64,000 nucleotides of DNA from Conus ventricosus. Lineage: Eukaryota > Mollusca > Gastropoda > Neogastropoda > Conidae. The stretch's first letter is position 1; the number at the start of each line of letters is the position of its first letter. Below, in pieces: positions 22,681-36,304 of this stretch. The notes beneath the pieces are model-generated. The model searched no databases. It was not told the origin of the DNA and worked only from the letters and a program-made list of their open reading frames with translations. Location: contig CM031595.1 of NCBI GenBank assembly GCA_018398815.1, positions 46,907,304-46,971,303 on the forward strand, given 5' to 3'. The position numbers and the translations under genes are program-made.

Positions 22681-25600
22681 TTAAAAAAATAATTTATCTT
22701 TTAAATTGTTGCATTTAGAACAGTATTTTCATTTGAATTGTCAAAGTCGCACACGCACATACACACGCGCACACACAACGCACACACACACACACACTTT
22801 AACGTAGGCCTATACTAGCATTTTGCATACACTATTTCCATTCCTCTCATCCACTCATTTCTGCATGTGTCTAATATTACTAAAGTGAACAGATGTTAAA
22901 TTGAAGAACTAACTAACACACACACATACACAAAGTCTGACTAGAAAAACTGCAGATCAGATGAACATTAAAATTTTAATCCCATCAGTACATTTCAAAA
23001 CACAAAAGCAACTTCATCCATAGGATGGACATCACATGAATTAAGGCAATGAAATGATACTCCATGTGTATCTGGTATTTTCATTCTTCAAACTGCCCTG
23101 GTACTGTTTTCATACACTGCTTTGGAGCAAAGACAGACATCTGTTAACAAATTTTAAAAATCTGCTCTCACCACATGCACCTCAATTTTCAAAAGTTACA
23201 CCAGGACAGAAAATAATCAAATGCTATTCATAATGTATCATGGTTCATGATGCTCAGTGAGTGTCATGAACCAGGACAAATCCAATCTCACCTTTGTTAA
23301 TCATCCTACTTATTCAGTAGTAGATGGGACAAAACCGTCCATGATGGTGGGATAAGATTTGACATGCTGTCATTGACAATCCTGTCACTTCCCTTCTTGC
23401 TTAGGAGCTATTCCATAGCATTGTGAGAACACATGGCACATTGTCATTTCTTTTGATTTAGACCAAACAAACGTAAACCTGGTCCACATTCTCCGACTGA
23501 AATTATGAAGCCACTTTTCACATCGTACTACTGCAATACTATACATCTAAGCTTTACCTGAAATCAAATACAACGTATGAGACTTCTTTTTCATTCTTAG
23601 TTTAGGTCTTTTTGACTTAAGTGTAAAGATTTTTACAGTGCAAGTGTCACTGTAAATAACAATGATCTGCAGTGAAAACTACTGGCCTTTCAAGGATCTT
23701 GTAAGGCTTACAATTACTTGTTATGGACAAATTACATCCTCTGTACAGCAAAAGCAACCTATGCTTCTACGACATGTTCCTACATTTGGTTCTGCTTATA
23801 AGCCATTTCTGCTTTCATTTTAATTAAAGAAAACTCATGCTGTATCCCTTTCACAGCAATCTGTTCAACAGCTGAACCATCAAAAAATGGAACTACCAAT
23901 TTACTTTGACTACTGCTACTATTCTTTATGGCTTCATGCCTACCTTGTCTACAAACATGAACCTTTGTTCTATTAAAATCGCCTATATAAATACAACCTC
24001 CAAGAGACTCCAAATAAAGTCACTGTCTTAACCTATACTTTATACATCTTCCGATAAAGGCTTCACTCTAAGACTGAATTTCCAATGATTTCTGAAAGAT
24101 ACTGACAGATTCTACCCTAATGTAAACTAATCGTTGCTCACCACACGTTCCCACAAGTGAAAACATTCTTAATCAATTGACTTCAATTATGATTTATGAA
24201 ACTGGGTATAGAAGATCCGTAGCCTAAAATTCACTGTGTCTATAATGGACTGCGGAGCCCATACTTCCTGCATTAAAAAAAAAAAACTCACTGAAATCGA
24301 ATCAAGAACCCATTTTACTGCTGGGTGGGCACACTCCCACAGGGTTATACAGCCATAAAAAGCCAAGCCCCCAAGTGGTTTGACCTAGCAACAGCTTGGC
24401 CAATGCTAGTCAATACCTGAAAAAAAAAAAGAAGGAAAAATTGTCAACCTACTACAACGAGAAATGAAAAAAAAAAGAAGACAAAAATGGTCACTTATAA
24501 CAAAACTTCCACACAGAATGCTATTGTTTTGTTACGATCAGCATGGGTGCATTGCAATTCCTTTAAAAACATCCAAGAAACATTTGCATGGAAGTCTTAA
24601 ATGACCAGAAACATGAAAACAAATGATGAAAGAAAGAAACAAAACTGGAACACGACCAAACAGTATATAAACAAGAACTATAGAACACAACAAAATGTTT
24701 CAAATGCATAATAAATTGTAATCAAACCTGCTTACTGCTGAAATATGTCGCATACATCAGCAACAACAAATAATATACGTCCATATAAAATTATAAACGT
24801 GCATGATGACTGCACAGGAACACTTGATGAAGACAAAAGTGATTACTGCATATGCAAACGGCATTCAAAGAGTTAATATGGTTGGTAATGCTTGCCTCCA
24901 TGATGAAATCATTACATGCATACAACTCAAAAAACTACTACTGCTTGCTGTACCCGTTCACCCAGCACACATATAGACAAAAGGTGCACAGAACAAAAGG
25001 AGAAACTTTCCCTTCATTCATACCACAAACTGAGCTATTATTGTCTTGGAAGCTTTAATCTTTTAAGTCAAAGCCTTGATGGACATTACTGGTCATATAA
25101 GTCTGTGGGGAAAGACTTCACCCTCCAACAGCAGAATAATTTGTGAAGACCTCAATGACAATGTTTACAATTCTGCCGGAACCCTGAAATATTTGCGAGT
25201 AGAGAAGGCATGTAATCTTCCACCAATGACCAATGTCTACTGCTCAACAGAATGAATATATGGGCCTTCAATTGTCCCCGAGAGCTTCTCTTTTCTTTTC
25301 TTTTTCGTTTGGAAGGGGTGGGCAATTTCTCAAAAACAACAATAAACACACAGATACACACAAATCATCTGTTCTAATTGTGAAATAGAATTCCTTCAAT
25401 GATATGCATTAACAGGTGCAAAAAGCAATCAATTGTCATTGATGTTTGGAGATTAATTCATTAACAAAACAATAGATCTTCTCACTATAACTTTTCCATA
25501 GACTACTTTTTTTTGCAACTGCCTTGATTTGTGTTCTGATTGGTCTGATCATATTCTGTGTAGGTCATACAAAATAGCTAATAGCACCCTCTAAGTTGCA

Positions 25601-28600
25601 AAATGCAAGTAGTGCTTAAAATGTATCGGAGTAGAATATTTCTTGACCTGTTCTTCACAAATAACCACTCAAACCCATGCAAGCTTGTCTTATAGTTACA
25701 ACGAAAGATCTCTTGAACACAAAAGATCAACTTCCAATGTGGTGAGAATGAAAATAGATCTGCATCTTGACTGCAAAGCTAAGATGAGGTAGAAATTCAT
25801 TACTGCTGGATTTGTCCAAACTTTTCCTCTTTGTTTCTCCCTTCTATTTTAGTGTTGTATCCTCTTCCGCCTGCATGCCTTACCAAAATTAGTCTCAAAA
25901 GACCACCTACAGTATCGGGAAAACATTTGTGCCACATGGGTCTGTGTTCAACAGCCTTCCAGCATGCCAACACAAAAAAGATAACTCTTCACATGTCAAA
26001 TGACATCTTTGCCTCAGCTGTGCCATTGCGTCTTTTCTTTAAGGCAACTCTGTGTGAACGAAATATCTTTAGTTCTGAATGTTTTACTCACTTTGGTGTT
26101 GCAGTGATAATTAGATTATATGGGTAATGCCCGAGATTCAGGAGATTCAGGTGATGCACGTGATCGTGCGACTGGAAAAGACTGGTTTGCGTTGGGCTTA
26201 TTTTCATGGATGAATGCTCTTTAATGCTGTGTATCATTCAACTCTCATATTTTCATCACAAAGTTATCTAAGCAGTAAAGGTCTATCCTTAGCAAACTTT
26301 GAGCGGTGTGTGATTAGTCATGTGCCTAAAAACACCACAAACATTAACCGCTTTCACAGAGACCGATCCTACAAAGTAACAAACAGCCCTGTAAAGTCAA
26401 GACTACATACATTTTAGTGTGTTGATACTGCTGCTTCAACTGGGTATCCATTTTGCACACTTTGAAGGAAGATATAGGAAAGAGGGACGGGAGAGAGAGA
26501 TACAAACACTAACAGAAACTAGTTTTTCTGAAATCGCAATCTTTCTTTAACAGAACCTTTTCATACTGACTGCTCATGTATATCATAGAAGAATCATACA
26601 GGGCTGAACAACAAACCCTGTATAAAGAAGAAAAAATCTAACGACAGAAGACCTTTTTGGAAACCAGTCTTCACAATTCTGATAATGATGCACAATTAAA
26701 GTACATTATTTACCCATGCCTGATACACTTCTCAAGTTTCCATCCCCATTTGAAAATGACATTTGCTATATTTCACTTCAGTAGGCACCAGCATTCATTC
26801 ATTATACTTGCAAGGAGTTTCTTAAACAAAAAAGAAAAATTCAGGTACTTCACAATACATATCAATACATTAAAAAAAAAAAAAAGACACTTTACAGAGC
26901 ACAGAAGATGGGACAGAAAAAAAAAAAAAAAAACGTTCAAGAAAGCGCATATTTTCATATTTCATATCCTTTAAGCAAGCAAACTCATAAAAGAGAACAA
27001 AAAATCAATGACATGAGTGGCAGCAGAAGTGGAATGTTTTATTTGCTCATGTTCTAGATTTGCATACATTTAATATATTCAACTTTTTGAGTGTTTAACT
27101 TTATTATAATATAAGTTACAAATATTACATTTACATTGTGCAAGAAAATGCTGAATGAATTTCATTCAGCAAGATGCCTGTGCACAAGATCGACTGAACT
27201 TGTAGTATGTATGCTTTGACTGTTAATATATTTACAATACTGATCCATGAACACCAACCTCTGCACACGCACTTTGTCACTCACTAACTGGACATTTTCA
27301 ACCTATCATCAAACAGAAAATTAAACTTGCCCGTTTGCTCAAACATGAAGCCAGCATACACCATGACCATGCCAAAGGTGCCATGAACAGGACATTTATG
27401 AATATGTTGAACAAAAATTGTACGAATTTAATACATCAGACAGCAACTCATTCTACTTGCAATCAAACACTGAGAGTTAATGTCTATTACTAGCATATGT
27501 CTGCTTGTAGGACTGCAACATGACAACAGGGATGAGAAAGCAGTACACAAAACAGAACACACCCCTCATAGTTTACAAAGGACACAAAATTTGAAACACA
27601 ATGAACTTGGCAAATTCTTACAAAGGAGGACAAAAATTTTGATGGGATTTGTACCATTTTTTTTCTCTTTCAAACTCACAAACTTGTCCAACACAAACTT
27701 ACTCTAATAATCTAAATCAAACAGATTACTGCCAGTTGTATTCTTTGATTTTTTTAATTTTTATTGTACCTTTCAACCCTATGGTTTCTGCTCAAATGTA
27801 GGAGAATAGTGAAGGAACAGTGATAATGTAACCAGCTTTACTGCAAAAAAGGCCATTTTCTAACTGGTCTTTTTTTCCAGCTATCTTATGCAGAACCATC
27901 TCACAAACTTAACCCTTTCTCTCCCAGCCTGCTGAAGTCCCTATTTATGAGGGCCAGTGTACCTGCCTACAGTGCACTGTTCATACTGCATAACAGCTTG
28001 TACATAGTGGTGCGTAACTTCATGACATCAACCATATCTAACTAACCAAAGCAACTAGGAATGCCTCCTCTGATACACTTATGTTTTAAAATTGCACTTA
28101 GAAGTTAGAAGTAATAAAAGGGTCTCTTCTTTGGATGACTCAAATGAAATTGCACCCAAAAAATGTGGCACTCCGAGGGGAAAAAAAAACAAACAGTACA
28201 CTTGACCACGACAGACTGGCAAAACAAAGCATCAAGTATTATATGACATCTTTTCCATATGTTTCATGACTGAAAACAGAAAGCAAAGGAAGTTAAAAGT
28301 TATAACCCTGTCTAGACAATGATCAACACCTTGAGCTGTCTCAGTGTCTGTTTATGCGTCAACAGGCATCGCCAACAGCTATGATCATGGTTAGACCTTG
28401 AAAAATGGCATTCATGTCCATCCTAAGATTTTCTAACTGTACAAATCTTGCATGACAGATTTTATCATAGTTCACAAATCAATTTTCAAAGATTTCAAAC
28501 CCAATGACTGAAATGAAGATGAATCCAAATGAAGAAAATCACCTTTTCCTACAGGCGCATTGGAACAGAGGGAAAAAGACATTTTCATAACCGTTGTTTA

Positions 28601-29584
28601 AAACAGAAATATTAGAATTAGGTAAGAAAAGAATCCTGAAAGTTACCTGTACTATTTAATAGCATAAGCCACAAGAATCTTAATTTATCTCTTTTACTGG
28701 TTGCTGTCCTAAAAGGCAGCCATGACCAGAAAACTCAGATTATCTATGACAAAAGCAACGCGTTATTGCTCTCAGTCAGCGTATTATCCTTAGGTTTTTA
28801 AATTATATGTGCTTACAGAAATTTACTACATATGAGGGCCTTTTTTTCATTCATAGAAATTGTTAAGGTGAAGGTCCAACAAAGCTTAAAGTGACTTGCA
28901 AATTCAATATCAAATCAAATACAATATAATAAGAAGTCAAAGAATATGACACGCAGGTTTTCATTCACAGCAAGACAAAGGTCTCATCATACCTCAATTA
29001 AGTGGACACATTTCTGATGGCGAGTTTCAAAACACAAAAAAAAACAATACAAAACAAAACCACAACCAACCCAAAGTGAATTTTGTTGTTGTTGATAAAA
29101 CACAACAGGCAAGTGAGCGATGCAAAGAAAGCTTAAATTTTGGGGGAAAAAACAACAACAACCCCCTCCGAGATTTCCTTTTCTCATAGGTACATGCCTT
29201 TTCTCGGGAACTTTTCACTATGCAGAGCCAGGCTACAACAGGGATGAAAAGCACAATTCAAAATATCATGAACTCTGATAGCCTAGGATGTACAGTGGCT
29301 TCCTTGCTCTACACTAATGTTGGAAGACTTGTTATCCCACCTACACATAGTGGAAAAGCATCCAGCAGAAGGTGCTTACTACATAAGAATTTATTAAATT
29401 AAAGAAGAAAAATAATTCCTATATTAGGAAAAAAACAAAAGCACACAAACTACCATCCCTTTGATCTGTAAAGAAAATAATCAAATGCAAAAGCACATGA
29501 CCACTACCACGGCAACAAACGAAAAACACCTATGACTCGAGACGCAAGAGACCTGATGCTAATTAAGTCAACAGAATGGGTCCT
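22681..29584 (-). other. No gene recognised; partly 3' UTR of the RING gene
   Basis: Nearly 7 kb of AT-rich DNA with no recognisable coding sequence. It starts with a CA microsatellite (22749-22797). The minus-strand RING gene ends at 29585, and minus-strand AATAAA signals (TTTATT on plus, for example 27038-27043 and 27100-27105) could end its transcript, which would imply a 2.5 kb UTR. I see no second gene. Confidence 0.4.
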
Positions 29585-32500
29585 TCATATAGTGCTGGAA
29601 CTTCCTGTTCTTGAAGAGGAAGGGGACCATGTGCTGTCACTGTCGTCACTGTTGTCATACTGATTCAATAACTCCAAGGTTGTTGGGGGGACTGGCAAAT
29701 CAGTAATCAAAACTGTTCTAGTGTTTTCCTCAGTCGAGTGCCGCCTCATTTCCATCCTGCCATGTGGACTGTCAATCCGCATGATTCTTCGTCCGCCGGT
29801 GTGCACTGGAGTATTCTCTTGGCGACTTGTCAACATGCCCCGTGAGCCACGGTGACCTTCAACTTGCCTTGTGTGGTCAGATTCAACAACTCTTCGTTCA
29901 CTGCCTCTTCTCCCTTCAGCCTCAACAGGCCTTTGGGAAAGCCGTCTTCCCCTACTGCTTGCAGTCCCGATATTCAATCTCATGTTCTCCATCCCATTAT
30001 CTGTTCTCTCAGACAATTCCTGTCTTCCAACAGTATGGTTTCTGGGGTTTCGTTTAGGGTTTTCTGCTGTCCATTGCATCCAGACAGTGGCTTCATGTCC
30101 ATGACTTGTGGTCAATGGACGCATATTCACCTGAGTGCTTGGGCTTGAAGCTTGTAGATTCAGTTGACTGCCAAGATGATCCACTGATCTGCTGCTGATA
30201 TTTGGTATGACTGCTCCATGTTCTTTACCAGTAATACCGCTGTCATGTTGGGTCTTTGTAGCTGGCAATTGACTTGTAGCTGGCGATTGACTCTTTGTCT
30301 TGCTTCTTTGTTTTTTTCCTTTGCTTTGCTTTCATTTTCGCATCACATCTTCCCTGTGCATGCAGACGTAATGTTGATTTCTTTTTGTCTAATCCTTTTT
30401 GCTTCTTTCTCTTACACTTGCTGTTTTTCATTCCCTCAGATTTGGATGAAGAGTGACTAGTTGAGGGCAGATTGTTAGTTGAGGGCAGATTGCTTTGCCT
30501 ACTAGATATACTGGCATCATCTTGAGTTATCCGAGTGTCTGCCCCTCTTGGGGAAAGCTCACTATTAGATGAACTTTCCAACAGCCTTACCTTTGTCTTT
30601 CTCTTAAAGCACACATTGGAGTCACTGTCATCAGTACCATCAGCACAATTGTCAGTAGCAACAGGTGTACTGCTTTTTCTTTTCAATCTGAGAGCTTTCC
30701 CTTTCCCACGCAGACTCCTTTTAGTAAGTCGCTTTCTTTGCTCCTCGGAAGTGGTGTCACTGGAACTACTGTTGGCAGTTCCGTCTATGCCATTACTATC
30801 AACATGATCAGCACTACCTTTGCTTCCATGTGCATCTTTGGCCTGGTTCTACCTTTGTCCAAATTTTTCGCTGCTTCAACTGAACCGTCCTCAGCAACAT
30901 GTTCTGCACTGGTCTTTGAATTCTGTTCTGTGCCAGAATCTGTCGGAAATAAATGCTTGGGAGTGGAATCATCTGTTAGTATATTGTAGTCTAACGATGT
31001 TGTGTCAGATGAGCTTTCCCATACACTACGCGATGTTTCTGGGCACAGAGTCTTTACGTCTACCTCCCTAAAATTGGACTGATCACTGGATAATCCTTGG
31101 TGGTCATTGTCTGATTTCTTTTCTGAATCTAAGCCACTATTTTCCTCTTCAGTGTACGAGCAACCAGCAGTGGGACATTCTACTGTTTCTTGCCTCCCAG
31201 CATTAGTATGATTATCCCATGTTTTTCCTCAGTATTTCTGCTGCAGGTAGTGTTTTTACTTGTGCTCTGGTTTTGTTGCTCTGTGGAACACTATCTTCAA
31301 CACTGGAGTCCTGTTCTACAACAGATTCCGGCTGAGGGGAATGATTTGGTACATGCTCTTCTAGATTAGCCTGATCTGATGAATCACCTGACAATCTATT
31401 TTGCTCTTGAACTGCAGAATCAGGCACATTTGATCCAAGTCTTGTTTTCTGAGATCCTTTTGAGTTGTCCTTACTCTTAGAGTAACATGGAGACTCATTA
31501 TCAGCACCAACCTGCTCTGATGATGAACTCATTACACTTTGTTCAGGCTGAGCCCTCTCAGTAGAATCTTCTGAATACTTGCCCTGACCATGTGATCTCA
31601 GCTCATCATGGGAAAAGTACATGTCTGAACTCTCTGCTTCTCTTCTCTGTTCCTGACTATGTGAAGGAGATTGTGTAGGGGTAAAACTTTCATATTCATC
31701 TAACACTTCCCTAAATCCCTCTCTGAACCTGACCAGTGACAACCATTGGAATCCCTATCATCATCATCTCCCCAGACTGGGGTCCATGCATTATAGTATG
31801 ATCTGTCATCAGTTCCCATCCAATCATCGTTATCTGAAAACTCTTCTGCCTGTGTTTGGTTACTAGAACCATATGACCGACTACTGCTGCACGACCGGGT
31901 CCGTGTTCCAGTTTGATCAGGGCTAAGGCTTCTTGAGGAACTCCTTTCTCTTGATGTGCTACAACTTCTTGATCGACTTAAGCTAGGAGACTGACTTGCA
32001 GAGTAGCTTCTACCACCGTTCTCTGAGGACAGACTCTGAGAAGGACTTCGTCCAGGAGACTGACTTTCAGATCCACTTCTTGTTGGAGTGTACCATTCTG
32101 CTGGGCTGTAGCTTCCTGAATGCCTATCTATATCAAAATCTACCACATCGGTTGGGCTGTTACTTCTGCTTCTAGATCTGGTGTAATATCTGGATTCTGC
32201 ATGTCGGGACCAATAGTCTGTTTGTGAATTTGAGTTATTCAAGTTCTGGTAAGCATAGTCATTTTGATGATGTCTACTGTATACAGTATTTACATAAGAT
32301 GAAGACTGATGCTCCTGAGAGTATGCAGCTGATGTCCGTGAAGCTGAAGAATAGTTTTCACTGTAGGAGCTGTAGTGACCACTGGAGTCTAATGTTTGGT
32401 AGGAATGTTCTTCATCAAACCCAGACCGTAACTGTTCAGGACTGGGAGCAGCTTCATCCCCAAAATCTGTAACCTGATCCCGAGTGCTCCCATCATATCT

Positions 32501-33132
32501 TCTGCTTCTTCTAACTGTGGGAGGGTCTGGGGACTGATATCGGCGTGAAGCTAAACTGTCTTCATAGTATGGGCTGTCACCACCATCGCCTTCAGCACTG
32601 TTGTGGTAACCAGTAGGTCTGTAAGCAGGCTCTGTGGAACTGTCCCACGTTTCACTTTCATCATCAGATGAAAAGTAAGCGTACCGCAATGATTCAGCCA
32701 CACTGTCATCTGCCTCAAAATCTTCCTCATACACTACACCTCTTACAGGTGTATCCCTCATGAGATGGGCTGTGGGACCATCAGCTCCAGTAGGATCACG
32801 GGGACCAAACAATCTAGGCCTATTGCCATCACCGCTGGCCTCAGCAACCAGCTGTTCTAATGTAGGGTTTTCAAATGGAGCCTCGCTTTCATTCACATTG
32901 TGTGAAGAGCTTGCTTGAGTGCTTGCAAGAGGGACAGATGGAGCAATGTAGTTTCCACACAAAAGCAATGGGAAAGATTGATCTTTTGGCCAGTACTGGT
33001 TAATATCAGCTATCATTTCACGATATGCTTGGAGCTGCACTCCAGGTGACTGCTCAGGCATCTGGACGTTATTTAATTTGTAACGCACCCAGTTGAACAC
33101 CATCTGGTGCCTGTGAAGAAGCCCATTCAGCT
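29585..33132 (-). CDS. RING/TRAF-type zinc-finger E3 ligase, last exon (Ser/Arg-rich; frame alternates)
   Basis: The exon starts after acceptor TTTTGTTTCAG and joins the exon at 36127-36304 in phase 1 to form a Glu codon. The first 80 or so codons look folded (ELNGLLHRHQMVFNWVRYKL, LQAYREMIADINQYWPKD). The rest is a long disordered Ser/Arg/Glu-rich tail with SR dipeptides, Ser-Pro sites and acidic stretches. Two internal short repeats occur (SIASYK twice, NLPST twice). The reading switches frame near 31720, 31225, 30850 and 30255 and always returns to the other of the same two frames, ending at a stop at 29585. Each segment between switches is clearly protein-like, so these look like single-base losses and gains. 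The tail may mediate phosphorylation-dependent contacts; that is inference. Confidence 0.7.
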
Positions 33133-34116
33133 CTGAAACAAAATTTACAGAAATTTGGTACATTTTTCGGACAGATCAAGACCTTGAAAATCAAAAGTAA
33201 AAAAAAAAAAAAACCAAACAAACCCCCAAAAAGCAAATTTTCTAAATGATATAATTCCATTGTTCTGTCGAATTTATGATTTTTATGTTATCGATTCAGT
33301 CCAGTTACACTGCAACTTTTAGAGTGTAAATTTGACAACTTTTGGACATCAAACCAGTACTTTCTTTCTCATCTCAAAATCTTACTACAGTCGAAGCCTT
33401 TTACAATGGAGTCGGATGGAACGAACGCTGGACATAACAAAGCAAAAAGGTTGGTCCTGGCAAAAATCCTTTACATGACTGAAAATATGACGGATGTAAC
33501 AAGTCCAATGTAGCAAAATGGCGCTTAATACAAAATGGATTTGGGGTCCCCAGCAGGCAATCATGCTGGTTACAATGAAGCAGCCACCTATAGCAAATAG
33601 TATTTGGCCCCGTGAAGAGTTTAAGCCGAACTTTTATGTTACTTTTGTGTTCAGGGACCATTTCTTGGGAATGGTTAGTTCGCTGCAATGTATATTGGTT
33701 CATACAGTTGCTTGCCATCCTAGCGAGATGAAGGAGTGTTCGCACATGAAATGCAGAGCTTTCTATGACTTGCTCTTAACATAAATCACACGTTTATACA
33801 TGTGTTTGACTAGCTGCATTATCTAAGCTTGTTTCATTTTCTTACACAGCTTCACGTAGAAAGTACACAGTATTTTTTTTTTCTGTATGTTTTATTGTAT
33901 GGTAAATGTCACCTCTGTAATTCATAAGTAATAAAATGGTGTTCTGATGTCCTGTAATACGAGTGCCAGTGATTGTCGAAGCAGAGCAGTAGACTCATGT
34001 GGAGTCAAGTTCAGCAACCGTAGACGGAGCAGAGATGCTAGAAGGATAAGGGTGGGGTGAAGGGGAAGGTAAGCGTCAGGCTTTGATTTAATAGGCCACT
34101 TCATCATGCCATCTGC

Positions 34117-34473
34117 ATGTTGCAAAGGTCTGTCGCTAAAACAAAAAATGAAATTATACATAAAGTTGAAAGAAATCCAGCGAAACAGAAGATAATAGTG
34201 GCAGAATATGAAACTGCGCCACTGACACTGGCAACCATTTTGGCTTCCAAAGAGAAATGTAAAAGTCAGTATTTTGGACGTGGAGACACCACAGCATGCC
34301 AGAAGTCATTTTTCAGTACCTATTGGAGAGAATCAAACAAGAAGTTTGACAGAACTACTGTACCTACATATATTTATGTGCCGTTGTGTAATCATGTGGA
34401 CTGCTGTGTTACGAGGATGAAAAATAAAATTATCATCCCTTTGAGATCTTTCTCTTCACTCTTTCATGGTTGA
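34117..34473 (+). pseudogene. Transposase N-terminal HTH (CENP-B/psq-like) of the pogo element
   Basis: An open frame of 118 codons. Residues about 8-45 (KNEIIHKVERNPAKQK, then YETAPLTLATILASKEK) match the layout of the pipsqueak/CENP-B N-terminal helix-turn-helix that binds the ends in pogo transposases. The second DNA-binding domain and the DDE catalytic domain are not seen downstream, so it is a remnant. Confidence 0.6.
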
Positions 34474-35330
34474 ACTTTTTTTTGTCCAGTTGTGGCAACA
34501 ATCAACCTTATTTGTTCTGTCATAGAGTGCAATATTTGAGGGAATGTATGACAACAATCATCCTTTTCTGTTGTTTCACAGATTGTGAGAATATGACAAA
34601 TTTTTTTTTTTTTTTTTTTGTCCAGCTGTGACAACAATCCTGCTTTTCTGTTGTTTCACAGAATTTGACGGATATTTTTTTTTTTTTTGTCTAGTGTGCC
34701 AACAATCATCCTTTTCTTTAGTTTCATAGAATGTGAACACTCACATATCAGACATTGTAACTGCCATTCCATTGACAGTATACGAGTGACCTAATGTATA
34801 CTGCTAACAATAAAGAACTCTTGGTAATATACACTAAGACATAATAACATCTGTGACTTTTGTTGCAATGATCGAGAAAAGTAACAAAATTACCATTTTC
34901 TTTTTAAGATCTCTTACTGAGACTTATTATTTTTGGTTATTGTGATTTCTTGTCAAACTGTGACAAGCACAAAAATTGCTCTCCAGACAACAAAGTGTGT
35001 GTTTTCTGAAAATGGATTACTTATAAGTTTATTACCATGCTAGTGCGTACTTCAATGACTTTACAATGTGCAACAGTAGACGAACAGTGCAGAAATCACC
35101 CTTTCCCCTCCCATCTTCATCATGGCGCTGTGTAATTTCTTCTTACAATCTATTCTTCTGAAGTCTTCAGAATAATACAGTGAATTTTGTTTGCCTGTTT
35201 TACTTATCAGTTTCTAAGCCTTCAAAGGGCAATATAAGCCTATGTGATCTGTTAACACTAACTCACTGCAAAATATGTGACAGTTTAGCAAATCAGCTTA
35301 ATTACTGCCCATGTATGCAGGTATGCACAT

Positions 35331-35367
35331 GTGTGTGTGTGTTAGTGTGTTTTGTTGTGTGTGTGTG

Positions 35368-35405
<38 letters not shown>

Positions 35406-35500
35406 GTGTGTGAGAGACACTCTGTGCGCGCACACGTATCATGTGTGTGTGTGTGTACATGTGTGTGCGTGAGACAGAGAGAGAGAGAGAGAGAGACATG
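35331..35500 (+). repeat. TG microsatellite with GA tract
   Basis: (TG)n broken by TTAG and CGCGCACACG, then (GA)n at 35476-35495. Confidence 0.9.
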
Positions 35501-36126
35501 TCACACAAAATGTAACGAAGCAACCAAACAGAAATTGGTTATAATAGACAAATTGGGTTAACAAAAGCCACGGATATAATGAAGCAATTTTGAATGTCAA
35601 CAGCGATTCTTTATAAGCGGATTTGACTATTTTATAATCCAAAATCTGCCCCAACCTCTCCTAATACTTAGCAACTGGCAACCTTATGTGTGTAGATACT
35701 CAGACTCATGATCTCCAATCACATTTAGCACCTCTGTCAACACAATCAAAACAAGTGTTTTACTATCAAGTGTACACAGTCCACACATGAAATATAACAT
35801 GTGTTTCTGCTTGATGTACGTAAACATGATCCATGCCTCATTCTTTTGAATAATGATGCTTCAATTATTTTCAATCTGTGCCCTACTTTTGTAACCAAGC
35901 ACCATTAGGACAGAGCAGCAACCCTTGATGCTAATCTTGCCTCCGCTGGTACCTTTGTCATCTTTCCTTAGGCTCAGAACTAGTTAACTGTCTTGTCAGA
36001 ACATTAAAACATTTATCTACAGAGGACAGATGTGGCTATGCATGGAAGAAGTCATACTGAAAGGCATAAAAATGTTGCCACGGCAGTGTAGTAAGGAAAG
36101 CAGGGTAGAAAAAGAGAAAAACATAC

Positions 36127-36304
36127 CATGGATTCTGCCCTGCATGGCTGTACAACAGTCATGGTTCTCCAGTTCATAGGCAGGAAGCTTCAGCTGACAC
36201 TGTTTAGGGCACTGCACGCTGCGGAATTGACACTCCTCTTTATGGGAGGAGAGCTCACGAGCCGTTGCCTTCTTGGGACAGCCTTTATGAGGGCAAGATG
36301 CAGG
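36127..36304 (-). CDS. RING/TRAF-type zinc-finger E3 ligase, second coding exon
   Basis: The exon lies between acceptor CACCTGTTTCAG and donor GTATGT and enters in phase 0. Its 59 codons carry a TRAF-type zinc finger (Cys115, Cys120, His132, Cys136 of the joined protein). A second Cys/His cluster follows (Cys143, Cys147, His159, Cys161). TRAF-type fingers following a RING help position or dimerise E3 ligases and bind partners. The exon ends in phase 1, as the next exon requires. It keeps a clean frame and consensus splice sites, unlike the nearby element-derived ORFs. Confidence 0.85.

Larger units (their letters stand above)
33388..35629 (+). mobile_element. pogo/Tigger-like DNA transposon relic
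   Basis: The left end reads TA then CAGTCGAAGCCTTTTACAAT. The right end, reverse-complemented, reads TAGTCAAATCCGCTTATAAA, a diverged inverted copy of the CAGTCGAA...TTATAA ends typical of pogo/Tigger MITEs. An N-terminal transposase fragment lies at 34117-34290. The rest is degenerate, with TG microsatellites (35331-35465). The element sits in an intron of the RING gene, opposite to its direction. Confidence 0.6.
33133..36126 (-). other. Intron 2 of the RING gene
   Basis: AG...GT interval on the minus strand between phase-matched exons. Most of it is a pogo/Tigger-like transposon (33388-35629). Confidence 0.7.

Noticed and set aside
28987..29254. Minus-strand hydrophobic ORFs
   Set aside because: Rich in Phe/Cys/Leu from T/A runs, with no homology or splice support; treated as noncoding 3' region.
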